From: Marasmius tenuissimus
Taxonomy: Eukaryota > Basidiomycota > Agaricomycetes > Agaricales > Marasmiaceae
DNA: 64,000 nucleotides
Assembly (NCBI GenBank): GCA_029532415.1
Contig: JAQOTA010000060.1
Coordinates: forward strand, 3,906,001-3,970,000
Direction of reading: 5' to 3'
Notes under the pieces: model-generated
Database searches by the model: none
What the model saw: only the letters and a program-made list of their open reading frames with translations
What the model was told of the DNA's origin: nothing
In this document: positions 13,253 through 25,371 of the stretch, in pieces
How positions within the stretch are numbered: position 1 is the first letter of the stretch
Layout of the letters: each line of letters begins with the position of its first letter
Program-made: the position numbers and the translations under genes

Positions 13253-14782
13253 ATGTTCGCTCTTTTATCTTCGTCTATCCTTTTGGCTCTCCAACTCGCT
13301 GCTTTCTCAGATGCTAGAGGCATTGCCAACGCTTGGTACCCCGGATGGCGTGCAGATGAATTCAAACCCTCCGAAGTGAGTTGGTCGAAATACACGCATA
13401 TGACATACGCCTTTGCGTAAGTTCCTCTCCACGCGACCGTTGATGAGCACAAACAAACTTTCTACTAAACTTCCTACGTCGTAGCTCACCCTCGGAAAAT
13501 CACACCCTGTCTCTAGAAAAGTCCAACCCCAGCGCTCTCAATGGCTTTGTCAAAGCCGCGCAAGAGAACGTACGTCGAATAAATACCTGATTCATGTCTT
13601 ACACCGAACTGACCACGGGAACGTAGGGGGTCAAAGCAATGGTCTCCCTCGGTGGATGGACTGGCTCCCGATTCTTCTCAACTGCTGTCGGATCGGCTGC
13701 AAACCGTACCAATTTCGTGAAGATTGTCACCGACTTCGCAGTTGAGCACAAGCTTGATGGTCTTGACTTTGAGTACGCAAACACAGCACATCTTCTCGTT
13801 TACAAACCTCTCTAACTTTCAACCTCCCCAGCTGGGAATACCCTAACCGTCAGGGACTCGGATGCAACATCATCAATGCCAACGACACAGCCAACTACAT
13901 CCTCTTCTTGGAAGAACTCCGTGCCCACCCCATCGGCCAGAAGCTTATCCTCAGCAGCGCCGTCAGTCTTGGCCCCTTCAACGATGCATCCGGAAATCCC
14001 TCCACAAACCTCGCCGCCTTCGGCAAACCCCTCGACTTCGTCTCTATCATGAACTACGACGTCTGGGGAGGTTGGAGCACCGCAGTCGGACCTAACGGCC
14101 CTTTGAACGACACCTGCGCTACTCCCGCTAACCAACAAGGCTCAGGCGTCTGGGCTGTCTCCAAGTGGTCCCAGGCTGGTATCCCGATCAACAAACTCGT
14201 CCTTGGTCTTCCCGCTTATGGACGTGGATTTTCGGTCAAGAAGGCTGATGCGTATAAGAACGGCTCGGCGACAGAGTTGGCTGAGTACCCTCCGTTCAAC
14301 GCTACGAACAGGCCTAATGGTGACCGATGGGACGACCCTGCTGGTGAAGTCGATGCCTGTGGTGTCACCAACCCCGCTGGAAGTGAGTGGAGGATTCGTC
14401 TCTTCTATTCGGTGACCGATGAATATTGACGTATTTATCTCACTGCAGGCATCTTCAACTTCTGGGGTCTCATCGAGAACGGATACCTCGAGAAGGACGG
14501 CAAACCTGGCAAGCTTCCTCACCGATTCGACGAGTGCAGCAAGGGTGTAAGTTTGACGTTTCCCTTCACCTGTGCGTCGCTGATCCTTTATGATACCCCG
14601 TCCAGGCTTTCGTCTACAACCCCGATAAGGAAATCATGATAGCGTACGACAGCGCGGAGACTTTCAAAGCCAAAGGAAAATATATCGCCGACACAGGACT
14701 TGCTGGATTTTCCATATGGAACAGCGCAGGCGATTATAAGGACATTCTTCTTGATGCAGTTCATTCTGGTGCCGGTTATTGA
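13253..14782 (+). CDS. Secreted GH18 chitinase
   Basis: Six exons (13253-13416, 13485-13569, 13627-13772, 13832-14382, 14449-14546, 14606-14782) give 406 aa. A signal peptide (MFALLSSSILLALQLAAFS) is followed directly by the GH18 barrel. The substrate-site motif SLGGW is at 90-94, the catalytic DGLDFDWE at 127-134 with Glu134 as acid, and MNYD at 205-208. GH18 enzymes cleave beta-1,4-GlcNAc bonds in chitin by substrate-assisted catalysis. No chitin-binding module is present, so this is a single-domain endochitinase-like enzyme that acts outside the cell, in wall remodelling, autolysis or attack on other fungi or insects. Several N-glycosylation sequons (NDT, NGS) are visible. Confidence 0.92.
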
Positions 14783-16072
14783 GTAACTTATTTTTCATCT
14801 ATGTGCACTATACTAGTCAGCTTCTGTCTACTTTTGTGTCGCTCGTTCTTGCTCTAACTTTACTATATCCACTCGCGGTTTCGAGTCACCGTGATAAAAT
14901 CTTCACCTATCGAATCATATCTTCACGGCTATAGACTTCTTAGAATCTCAAATCAAGTTGTTGTCGAGGCTATATACCTTACATTAATGTGGCCGAATGC
15001 TCAATACAAATGTCCTTGTCTTACTTGTGATTCCAAGGATTCCTTCGACGGGTAGAGAAGATAGTATGGGGGCGTTGGTGAAGTTGAGACAGATTCTCAG
15101 CTGAACGTAACAAAGGATCTATTTGGCTACACAGTGGCTCGAAGGACACTGAGTGAATTGTACTTTGGTTTTGAGAAGCGAAGCATTGTGGTGGCTCGAT
15201 AATTGACTTGAGTATACTATAGATGCCGGTCCGGCGGGCCGTGCACCGTTTGTCATAGTGGGTCCGGATTCGTCGTCATTTTTCACCACGACATCCATGT
15301 CATTGTCAATTTCGAGGCCTCCACTCAACCCGACACCTCTGACCCATGTGTTCTCCATTTTCCCTTCGAAGATATGAGCTCCGAGGCTCAAATCCGGAAC
15401 AACCGCTTTGACCGTTCGCCGCTTGGACAGAATATCACGCTTTACAGGACCGGGTTGAGAACTCCTTTGAAGCAGGGCTAAGCGCGAGAAAATGTGATTG
15501 TGGTCTTTCAGGTATGCCACGCGCTACGCTACATGAAATTCGCAGCCTACGCTTTGACTCGCTGCTCTATCAGGTGGTGAAAAATCGAATATCGACCACG
15601 CGCAATGAAAGGAGGACTATGTTCTAACGGACCACTAGCTAGTCTAACTCACCGAGCTTGAGCTCGAACCTCGATAGTGTGCCTTTCGATGACGACCTTT
15701 AATTTGATTGTGAAAGGCCAAGAAACTCTCAAGACGCTGCTCAGCCTGCTCACCAATATGCCGGTGAAACATCATCATTTGAGACCCTGCCCGTCCTGCC
15801 CGTTCTCCAACCCACCCCCACATCTTCAATTCAATAGACGACTCTCGTCGGCTTCGAAGTCGACGTAGCGTAGGTTGATCACTAGGTAGGAGCATCGTTC
15901 CAGTCATTAATGACCCTGGTCCTGTCCAGGCCCAGGCTGCCCTTGGTGTTGCTTCGACGCAAATTGTATTACGCTCCTCTCGAGAACCCTGGTAAGGAGC
16001 GTCATATGAAGCTCTGCTAATGACAAGGGTAGAAGCAGCATTCCCACCAGTCCTCCCTTCGACCAACGACAT
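14783..16072. other. Intergenic region upstream of FMO 1
   Basis: About 1.3 kb. A minus-strand open frame at 15119-15520 (133 codons, no recognised domain) is the only notable one. The string gaccctgcccgtcc near 15784 recurs upstream of FMO 2 near 21978 and may be a shared promoter element or duplication scar. Confidence 0.35.
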
Positions 16073-18312
16073 ATGGCCAAAAACTGCGCATCTGTGCTCA
16101 TCGTACGTCCCCCCGTTCCTTGAGCTTGAGACATGTCTTCTGATTGCTCATTCAGGTTGGCGCAGGACCCTCCGGTGTGCCAAAAGCTCCCCATACCGCG
16201 TGCTTCTCGAGAACTGAAGACCCCCTACAGGTCTCGCCCTTGCCCTCTTACTCCTCCGCAACGGCCTATCCGTTCGTATAATCGAGAAAAATGCACAATT
16301 CAGTCGCGGCCAGCGAGGAGCTGGTATTATGGTAAGCAATCCGAGCAAATCAATCATTGCTGTTCTGCCTTGATGTCAATCAACAACTGGCCACGAACCC
16401 TCGAACTCTACAAAATTCTCGGAATTCTCTCCGATTTCGAAAACTTCGAAGTTGCGCCTGTCCCTCCCATGAGAACTTACACCTCCCCCGAAGGCGATGG
16501 TCCTGTCTCTGAAACCAACTTTGTCGAAAGGCTTCCTGATCAACCCCATTATCACAGAGTGAGTACTGTACTTATGGCCCACGCCTGGCACCGTGAACTC
16601 ACGTACTCGACGTACAGATAAACGGGCTCGTGATCGGTCAAGACGATCATATGGCTTTTCTCGGGAAGATATTGGACTCCGAATACGGTTGCAAGGTCGA
16701 GTTCTCCACGGAACTTGTCGCGTTCGAGCAAAACGAGAGCAACACCGTCGCCCACATCAAGACACCCAGTAGCGAGACTTTGGAGGAGGCCAGATTCGAG
16801 TATCTTATCGGCGCAGATGGAGGACGCAGTGTTGTCAGGAAAGGGCTGGGGTTGACGTTTCACGGTGAAACGTTCGGCGAAAATACGTTCTTGGTTGGGG
16901 ATATTGAGGTGAAGAAGGGGTGGACCGGCGATGTGAGTGCTGGGTTTTTCTCGTGGCTCTCCTGACAATCTTCATTCCGACCTAGTTCTGGAACGCCTGG
17001 GGCAACAGGGGCTTAAAATTGTGCGTCAACCTATGTCTTCCCTCCTCGTGGTCTAATGATCTCTACTTAGTGTTACGCTTCGTCCGTACAAGAGGGGCGG
17101 AAACCACTTCAACTTTTTCGTGGTCGGTGGGACTGAAATAGATCGCGAGAAGGCAATGGTCAATTGTGACTATCTGGTCGAGCAGATCCTTACTACCATC
17201 GGGAAAGACAGAGGCCTCGAATTCGGAGACGTGGTAACCAGTGCTATATGGACGTACGTTAAGAGCATTGAAGAGAAGAGAGCCAATGGTTGACCTTCAT
17301 ATGCTCCTTAGGGCGAAGGCTCGGATGGTAGAGAGCTATGGAACTGGCAGGGTATTCCTCGTTGGAGGTGCGTCACTACAAGCCTCGTGTGATTACTTCT
17401 CAACTGATTATGTCCATTTCCTAGACGCTGCTCACATTCACAGTCCTACTGGAGCTCAAGGCCTGAACTCGGGTGTCCAAGACTGCGTGAGTTGAGATCC
17501 CCCAAATAACGTTCGCCGATAGTGCTCAAAACTGAATGATCTTACTTCTAGTTCAACTTGGCCTGGAAACTCTCGCTCGTCCAAAAACAACACGCTCCTC
17601 AATCACTCCTCGACACGTACACCACCGAACGCATCCCCATCATCTCGAACATGCTCAACTTCTCCACCGAACTCATGCGTCAGGTCTTCCACCAGAGCGG
17701 AACATCCCTCGGGGTGGTCAAAGCCAACAGCACGTTCGACATGCGACAGCTCGGTATCAACTACCGCGGTGGCTCACTCGTCCTAGACGAATATCACGAG
17801 TCCATCGAGGAGACCGTCGATCCGTACCGTGACGGCCACGATTTGAAGGCCTTAGCAGGTGATCGTGCTCCCGAGGTGCCGGGTCTTGTACGGGTTTCGA
17901 AGGGCGAACAGGCTACTGCGTCTTTGTATGATATCTTGGATGTCGTTTCCCACTGGGTGCTGATCTTTGGAGAGTCTGGATCTGATACCCGGGCAGTGCT
18001 CGATCTCGTCAAGTCATACCCAGAGGGCACGCTGAAATATGTTATTGTGCTTCCTCGAGGCTCAGACGTATCCCAGTCTTCGGGTGAGGATGACACTGTC
18101 GTTCTGGATCGTGAAGGGTACGCGTATAAGCACTACCATGCTCAGGAGAAGGAGCAGCGAGTCGTGGCGATCAGACCAGATGGGGTAAGATTTGATTACG
18201 CTCTAGTCACCTCTGTGTATCATGCTGACGGGCTTCTCAGTATATCGGTGCAGTGGTACGAGGGCAAGACGGTCTGAAGCGCTACTTTGGTAGAATACTG
18301 GGAAAGCATTGA
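16073..18312 (+). CDS. FMO 1: class A flavin monooxygenase, aromatic hydroxylase type; one splice acceptor missing
   Basis: Eleven exons aligned to FMO 2: 16073-16102, 16156-16174, 16231-16331, 16391-16558, 16618-16932, 16986-17020, 17071-17253, 17312-17367, 17425-17486, 17552-18184, 18241-18312. It carries the FAD motif VGAGPSG, the DG motif IGADGGRS, GDAAHIHSPTGAQGLN, and a thioredoxin-like C-terminal domain ending RPDG-YIGAVVRGQDG, as in MhpA/phenol-hydroxylase enzymes that insert oxygen into phenolic rings using NAD(P)H. Ten of eleven exons are intact. The intron after 16331 has a donor (GTAAGC), but the acceptor that reads AACAG in FMO 2 reads AACTGG here, and no other in-frame AG is available. 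The gene may be a recent pseudogene or use a non-canonical site. Confidence 0.75.
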
Positions 18313-19348
18313 ATTTGGCGACAAGAGGAGCAACAACGAGAGTGGCTCTACACTTCTTTGTACTGCATTATCACGTGCAGCTTCAACTATGTATTGCACC
18401 TGAACGGGGTCAATCCCTCCGCCGGCTACGATGCCAGCCATATTTGAGTACCGCAAACGATCGTCGCAAGGATGCGTAGATCCTCATCATGAACACAGTA
18501 CGAAAGGTAGTCCTCGTGTTGAGTATGGCCTTACACGCGTAGGATACTTCACTCGTGGTTGAGTACCTTGAGCCTACGCTTGTCAATCATCGTCGTCCGC
18601 AAATCACAATTGGGCCATAGGTCAATATAGGCTGCAGCCAGAGACCACACCTGAGGTGCCACAACAACCTATAAGATGACCGAAGAGAAGCATCATTATG
18701 GATTATGAGTGGTGCGCTCTATGGTTATACACTTCTGTGCTTAATTGAACTTTCGTATCGTCCGCTCCTATCATCCTCGTATAGGGCGCGGCGAGCTTTG
18801 AATAACTTGAACGACAATGAGGCTATTGACTGTAGGACTAATGAACTGAAGGAAATGAAGACTGCTGACCTACTCGGTTGCTGTTCGCTTCTATCCGCTA
18901 TCGATGCACGTCTCTCCGCCTCTATGCCCCGTTCACCGCATCAAAGAACTCGGAACGTTTGTAAGTATGTGAGCTCGAAATGACCGTATCATGGCACTGG
19001 CATGTCGGTTAAACTGGGCCACTTCGAGCACGATGATAAGGCTCTGATTTCAGTATAGATACTGTGTAGGATAGATATATGACGGATAATATATAATATC
19101 ATTCACCTCAATAGAAGGGCAAAACGGTACAAAATCGGCAAAATCGGAACAGGGTTCAATTGAAGATCGAAACGCATTCTCGCCACGTACATATCAAAAT
19201 GATACTAATTCATCTTCCGCTCGTGCCTTCATGCCTTTACTCCCCTTGTACGATTTCCACGCCCTCCTCCTCCTCCGGAGTATAGGTAGAATACTCGATC
19301 GGAGGATTCCTCGTCATAGTAGTTCTCGGTGGGGGCAATTTAGGTTGT
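18313..19348. other. Intergenic region; right part is a duplicated kinase/proline-tail 3' flank
   Basis: The right half (about 18885-19348) is similar to 6460-6890. The string GAGCGGAAGATGAATTAG, which ends the proline-rich protein at 6751, also lies near 19205-19222 (minus strand), past the kinase stop codon, so the old coding tail continues here untranslated. The left half shows nothing recognisable. Confidence 0.6.
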
Positions 19349-21200
19349 CTATCTGAATGGGTTGTTTGATGATCTGAATGGGTTTGATCCCCACGGATCG
19401 AAGGGAACCCCGACGTGAGGTGATTGCTGTCCGTCAGTACTGGCTCTCATCATCGGCTGGCGAGTACGATAGTCATTCGGTCCGTATTCCTCATCAACAC
19501 CAGTCGTGAGTGACGGAGATGGAGGGCTTGGAGGTGGGAAGGACTGTTGGTCGTCCTGTCGATGGTAAGGGTAGGGGTGGGAATGACTGGGCTCCGCTTC
19601 CCGCGTGACAAGGGTCCTCGGAAAATCGAGGCTGGGCAATCGATTTGATTGTAGGCGAGTGAACATGGCATTGTCAATCGGGGGATACTTGACGTTGGGC
19701 CATATCCGGACGCGACTTGATGGAATTAGTTCAAGTGTAGATCGCGTCCGTACTTCAGCTGGCAGTGTCTGCGGACGTTTCCACTCCGCGATTCGTGTTA
19801 GTATATCGGCCGGAGAAGGTCGAAGATGTTGATCGTGTTGCCAGCACGACACTATAAGCTCCCACATTGAATCAGTAAGCTCAGAGATATCCGCTGGCCG
19901 ATCCGGGTGCCGCTTGCGAACTATAACGGCGATGATAACAGCACCATCGTTCTTCAACTCGTGGAACGGCACATTTCCAGCAAATATCTTGAGAGATCTC
20001 AGGAGATGTGGCCAGAGTCCGATATAGGATACACACCTCGTAGCAGACACAACCATAAGCATAGATGTCACTGCTCATTGACGTCGTAGTACAAGTTGAT
20101 TCCGGGTCCAAAAGCTCGGGCGAAAGCCAGCGCATCGTTCCTTTTGGGCGCGTTGTGGAGGCGGAATGTTGAGTCGTATGATTTTCTGCAATACGTGACA
20201 GTCCAAAATCTCCAATGCATGCACTTCCGTCTGCCTTTACTAAAACATTGACCTGGTGGACAAGTTAGGCAATATAAGTTGAGCTCCAGAGGGAACGTAC
20301 ACCTTTCAGGTCCCCATGGACAACATTCTGGCTATGTAGATATGAGAGGCCTGCAGCGACATCGTACGCCTATCCGTGTATGGATCGTGAGGTCAATACA
20401 CACCGACCTAGTGTGTAGCCATACCATTGACAGGTGATCGACGTCCTCTCTTGGAGTTTCCTTGAGATAGCGATGTAGATCGCCCTTGTCCATCCATGGT
20501 GAGACCAAGCAGAGATCTTCTCGATTCTCGTCGAGATAATACATGCCCAAGAAAGGCAAGAGATTAGGATGGCTCAGATGCTTCCATACAATAGCTTCTC
20601 GCATGTAATCCTATTTTCCCTGTAAGTAGAGCGAATGTGAATGAAGAAGTAGAGCATGTATACCTTGGTCAACTTCTCCAGATCGTCCCCGAAATAACCC
20701 TTTACCACCTTCAAGCAAACTATGTCCTCCCCAATTTTCCCTTTCCACACGTCTCCGAACCCACCACCTCCAACCCGTCTTCCCTGTTTCTCTACATTTT
20801 CAATCACGAAACAAGTCGGACAGCGCCCTGAACGCTTCGACAGGCGCAAAGTCATCTTGAGAATTGAAGAATGTAGCTTCGATGTGATAGTAGGTTGTTC
20901 TGCGATCTGAGATTTCGCAGTCGCCCTGATTGAGTACATGCATAATGAATATTATCCAGGTGTACGTACCACTTGAAGCATGTCCAACCATCTCTGCGCA
21001 TCGTCGCCTTTGGTTTCAATAATTTGCTTATACTGATTCTCGTCGTTGAGTGCGTGCTCAACCATGCGTTGTGCGTCTCCAAGGCCCTCCATTGCAGAAT
21101 TCGTTACCATGGGCGAAGGTGATGAAAGTCGAGGTTGACTCAGGCTCACTATTGCCTGTTGTATCGATGAAAGCTGTCTGTGGGTGTCATCAAGATACAA
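19349..21200 (-). CDS. TKL-like protein kinase with proline-rich tail
   Basis: Exons on the minus strand: <21200-20970 (5' end uncertain; first in-frame ATG at 21110), 20906-20664, 20610-20425, 20369-20301, 20252-20037, 19987-19349. A helical region (QYKQIIETKGDDAQRWLDML) precedes a full kinase domain. It has the glycine loop GGGGFGDVWKG, ATP-binding Lys in VCLKVVK, catalytic loop VHGDLKGVNVLV, DFG in IGDFGLSR, and the APE-like segment GTMRWLSPELL. The HGD in place of HRD makes it a non-RD kinase, common in the large agaricomycete TKL family. The ~75-residue tail after the kinase matches the proline-rich gene at 6751 and stops (TAG) before the shared sequence ends. It is likely a cytosolic Ser/Thr kinase in self/non-self or stress signalling; that role is inference. 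Confidence 0.8.
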
Positions 21201-22371
21201 GATATGATCGGCTGAGTATCACCGGTGACTATTACATAGTGATTAATTGATTGTCGGCGTCCTTACGGACCGTCGCGTTCTAACCGGCCCTCAAGTGCCC
21301 ATTTGATCAACAAATATTAATATGTGCCTATGGACCGCCGCTTCTTTTCGCGTGACCATGGGCCACCCTTGCTGAGCTACAAGCTCTTTTGCTCTTTATT
21401 GAGTCGAACAAACATATTGGATAGAATAGTCTCGCAAGACATCCTATAAATATCACGTTTGGAGCCACTAACTTCAAGAAAAGCTGCTCAAGCTCAACCG
21501 GCCTCAAGCTCAAGTTTGAAGATCCCCTCGTATTCATGGGTCGCTCACTTCCTACGTCGATGCAGAGCTACATGAAAAGAAATTTGGTTTTCAGGATTTC
21601 TAGCTCAGCACTGCAGATTTCCAGGAACATGTTCATCTTACTAGTAGCGCGTCGGATTTGGCCTTTTTCCTTGCTGCCCAGTAGGATGGGTAACTGCCTG
21701 TGAGATAGCTCTTTTATTCTCTGTGATTCGGCACTGGGCGTTAGATCGATCCATCGAGATCAACCAGGCTCGGAGGACGACGGAACTCTTGTTGGCACAT
21801 CGGCCAGCACGTTCCGCCGGTCAATGCTCACTAGAACACCACCGAATTCCAATGTCGTACTGGGTCGATTGACGATGAATCGCCCTCACTCAGTCGCACT
21901 CTGGGAGCTGCGAACGCACTCATTTTGCATGTTTGCTCGAGTCCTTCAGGCTTCAGGTACCTTTATTGCTGGATGAAACTCCAACAACTCAGACCCTGCC
22001 CGTCCAGCCCTGCGGCGTCAGTGCACGCAGACACAACCATTGGCAGCACAATCTGAGTTCTACTATAGAGCTATCCACTCCTGATTTACCCTTATCAGCT
22101 TCAATCTCCACGCAACGGGATAACAAATGATGCATAGTTTTTAGACTACCTCGGGTCGATCAAACGGCCCAACCCAGTTTTTCCGTTACCGAAATACTTA
22201 TCAAAGCAACACATCCAGGAAAGACCGTGATGCGAAAAGATGTGTAATCAATGGTGCCACCACCACTGGTCGGGGTTTCCGCAGGCGACGATCGACCCCA
22301 TATAAAGGTCTGCGTCGATGGCCGAAGGAAGAAGCAGAAATCACCACCAATTCTCCTTTCCACGAACGAGA
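21201..22371. other. Intergenic region between divergent kinase and FMO 2 genes
   Basis: About 1.2 kb with short open frames only. It should hold the missing 5' exon and promoter of the kinase (-) and the promoter of FMO 2 (+). No clear TATA box was found near the FMO 2 start. Confidence 0.4.
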
Positions 22372-24695
22372 ATGTCCAAAGTCAACCAATCTGTCCTCAT
22401 CGTACGTCTATTCTGCCCCTCTCACCCTTAGATTGTACCTTCTAATTGTTCATTCAGGTCGGCGCAGGACCCTCAGGTTCGCTCAAGAATTTCCAAGCCG
22501 CTTCCTCAATACCTGACATTCTCCCCACAGGTCTCGCCCTCGCCCTCTTACTCCTCCGTAACGGCCTCTCCGTTCGGATAATCGAGAAGAATACCCACTT
22601 CGCTCGCGGTCAACGAGGCGCCGGTATCATGGTACGTTTTATCAACCCATCACATCTACTCGTTCCTCTCACGGAAAACGCGTCAAACAGCCACGTACCC
22701 TCGAACTCTACAAAATCTTGGGAGTCCTTTCCGAATTTGAGAACCTCGAAGTGTCGCCTATTCCTCCAATGAGAACCTTCACCTCTCCAGAAGGCGATGG
22801 TCCGGTCTCCCAAACCCATTTCATTGAAAAGCTTCCAGACCAACCTAACTATCACAGAGTACGTCCTCGTTATCTCACATTTTCGCTCAACGCTCGATCT
22901 CACTTTGCCACTATTGTACAGATAAACGGGTTCGGAATAGGTCAAGATGATCATATGGCTTTCCTCGGGGGTGTCATCGAGTCGGAATACGGCCGTAAGG
23001 TCGAGTTCTCCACTGAACTGGTCAAGTTCGAACAGAGCGAGACCAACGTCGTCGCCCATGTCAAAAGCTCGAACAGCGAGGTTGCGGAGGAAGTCAAATT
23101 CGACTATCTAGTCGGCGCGGATGGGGCGCGTAGTTCCGTTCGAAAAAGTTTGGGGTTGACTTTCCATGGTGAAACATTCGAGGAGAATACGTTCTTAGTT
23201 GGGGATATTGAAGTGAAGAAGGGGTGGTCGAGTGAGGTGAGTAACGGATTCTTTCCTTATCTCATTATTCCGTGCATCCCTTCTGACTTTGTGTGACCTG
23301 AAACAGTACTGGAACGCTTGGGGGAATACAAATACGAGATTGTACGTCAAGTATCTATCTTCTGGATTCCATTATTGGTCTGACATTCATACTCTCAGCG
23401 TTACACTTCGTCCATACAAAAGGGGTGGCACCGACTACAACTTCTTTGTGATTGGTGGCATCGAGATCGACCACGACAAGGCCCTCGTCGATCGTGATTA
23501 TCTGGTTGAGCAAATTTATACGACCATCGGGAAGGACAGGGGCCTGGAGTTTGGAGGCGTCGTAGCCAATGCTATATGGACGTACGTTGCCAGAATTCTT
23601 TGAGTCACCAATGAGAGTTTTACACTGACTTCTCCATCTTTAGTGCAAAGGCTCGCATGGTAGAAAGCTACGGGATTGGCAGGGTGTTTCTCGTCGGAGG
23701 TAAGTCGCTACAAACCCTGTCCGGACGACTTCCCGACTGACATTACCTATTTCTAGACGCCGCTCACATCCACAGTCCCACCGGGGCTCAGGGTCTAAAC
23801 TCGGGAGTCCAAGACTGCGTAAGCCTACATCCCTTTCATTACTCACAAGAGTACTGAGTACTGATTCCACCTCTAGTTCAACTTGGCTTGGAAACTCTCA
23901 CTCGTCCAGAAACAACATGCTCCTCAATCCCTTCTCGAATCATACACTGCTGAACGCATCCCCGTCATCTCCAACATGCTCAACTTCACGACCGACCTCA
24001 TGCGTCAGGCTTTCTCCCAGAGCGGGACAACTCTCGGATTGATGAAAGATAACAAAGCATTCGACATGCGACAGCTCGGAATCAACTACCGTGCTAGCCC
24101 AATCGTCTTGGACGAGTACCACGAAGGATCCCCGCAGGAATCAGTAGACCCTTACCGTGACGGACACGATCTGAAAGCTAGAGCAGGGGACCGTGCACCT
24201 GAGGCTCCGGGTCTTGTACGAGTTCGGAAAGGAGAGAAGATCACCGTGGCGTTGTACGACCTCCTCGATGTCACCTCGCACACGGTGCTCATCTTTGGCG
24301 AACCCGGCTCGGATACCCAGGCGGTACTTGATCACGTCAAGTCCTACCCACAAGGAACGGTCAAATGTGCCGTTGTGCTTCCACAGGGCTCAGATGTTTG
24401 TCAGGGGTCGTTGGGGAAGGAGAATATTGTTGTGTTGGATCAAGAAGGGCATGCGTACAAGCATTATCATGCTCTGGAGGAAGAGCAGCGAATTGTGGCG
24501 ATCAGGCCGGATGGGGTAAGTACTCGGACTGTCCTCGATGCATTGTGCTGCCTGGTTTGCAAGTTTGCTAACAAAAATATCTTTCTCTAGTACATCGGTG
24601 CAGCGGTGCGTGGGCAAGAGGGCCTCAAGCGTTATTTGAGTGGGTTACTCGTACGAAGGCCCTGTCCCTTGAAACGATTGCTCGGAAAGAATTAG
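22372..24695 (+). CDS. FMO 2: class A flavin monooxygenase, aromatic hydroxylase type
   Basis: Eleven exons (22372-22401, 22458-22476, 22531-22631, 22691-22858, 22922-23236, 23307-23341, 23399-23581, 23644-23699, 23757-23818, 23877-24515, 24591-24695) give 570 aa with all phases consistent. The FAD-binding VGAGPSG is at 11-17, the DG motif VGADGARS near 170-177, and GDAAHIHSPTGAQG from 302. A C-terminal thioredoxin-like domain (VLIFGEPGSDTQAVL) leads to RPDG-YIGAAVRGQEG. This is the phenol 2-monooxygenase/MhpA-like group: cytosolic, FAD-dependent, hydroxylating phenols or polyketide aromatics with NAD(P)H. It is the intact paralog of FMO 1 and of the broken copy at 29057. The last exon is longer than in FMO 1 and ends LLGKN. 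Confidence 0.9.
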
Positions 24696-24865
24696 GTTCG
24701 GTGGGCCAGAACGTCTCAATGAGATGAATCCTACACATCATTCGATTGTGCAGGGGAATGAGTAATCGGATCCTTGTAAACAGGTCGCTATTTTGCTGTC
24801 GCCCCTGCGCATTTATATATGAAGTCCGAACGTTCCCTTTGATGGGACAAGACAGTAACATTCAA

Positions 24866-25213
24866 ACAATGAGATAGGGAGTTCCCATCAAGTTCAAGGA
24901 GACGACAGGAATCATCACCCCATGGTCCCTCTCCAAAACCCTCAACGGGTCATAAGCCCCATCTAAAGTTACGTCCTTCCATACGCTCATCCACATAGTC
25001 AACTCAACCCGACTAAGCGAAGTGACAGCTGACCACCAATCCCTCTAACACTGAGGTTGTCAGCCCCAAGAACGCGAGCAGGTCCTCCGCCGATGTATTG
25101 GGGGGAAATGAGGAGCTTTTGAACGTCGAGTCGCTTCCAGTCCTTTGGCTGACTCGATCGCGTGATCTTGACATTCTTCCAAGTCATCTTCTGGATCTTT
25201 GCCCATCGCTTTC
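24866..25213 (-). pseudogene. F-box gene relic (internally deleted copy of the gene at 29949)
   Basis: About 350 bp match the 3' end, one middle piece and the 5' end of the F-box gene at 29949-31692. About 240 bp are missing after position 25025 and about 1.06 kb after about 25090, including the F-box itself. The remaining 5' piece still reads EDDLEECQDHAIESAK in a continuous frame, which the longer copy has lost through one missing base. The FMO just upstream is duplicated with it, so the pair belongs to one segmental duplication. Confidence 0.8.
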
Positions 25214-25371
25214 AATCACATACGTATATTAACCTACTCCGGATCGAATTTGAGGTACGGGGAAAGATAATGAACAAACGCGTAAGGTATGAAGATGATT
25301 TAAAGGGAGGAGGGGAAAAGAATCTGAAACGTCAGAGTCCTATAGCACAAAACCAAGGTCCTGTCGTACAG

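Noticed and set aside
15644..16072. 142-codon minus-strand open frame
   Set aside because: It ends exactly at the start of FMO 1, has no recognised domain, and its region looks like a promoter.
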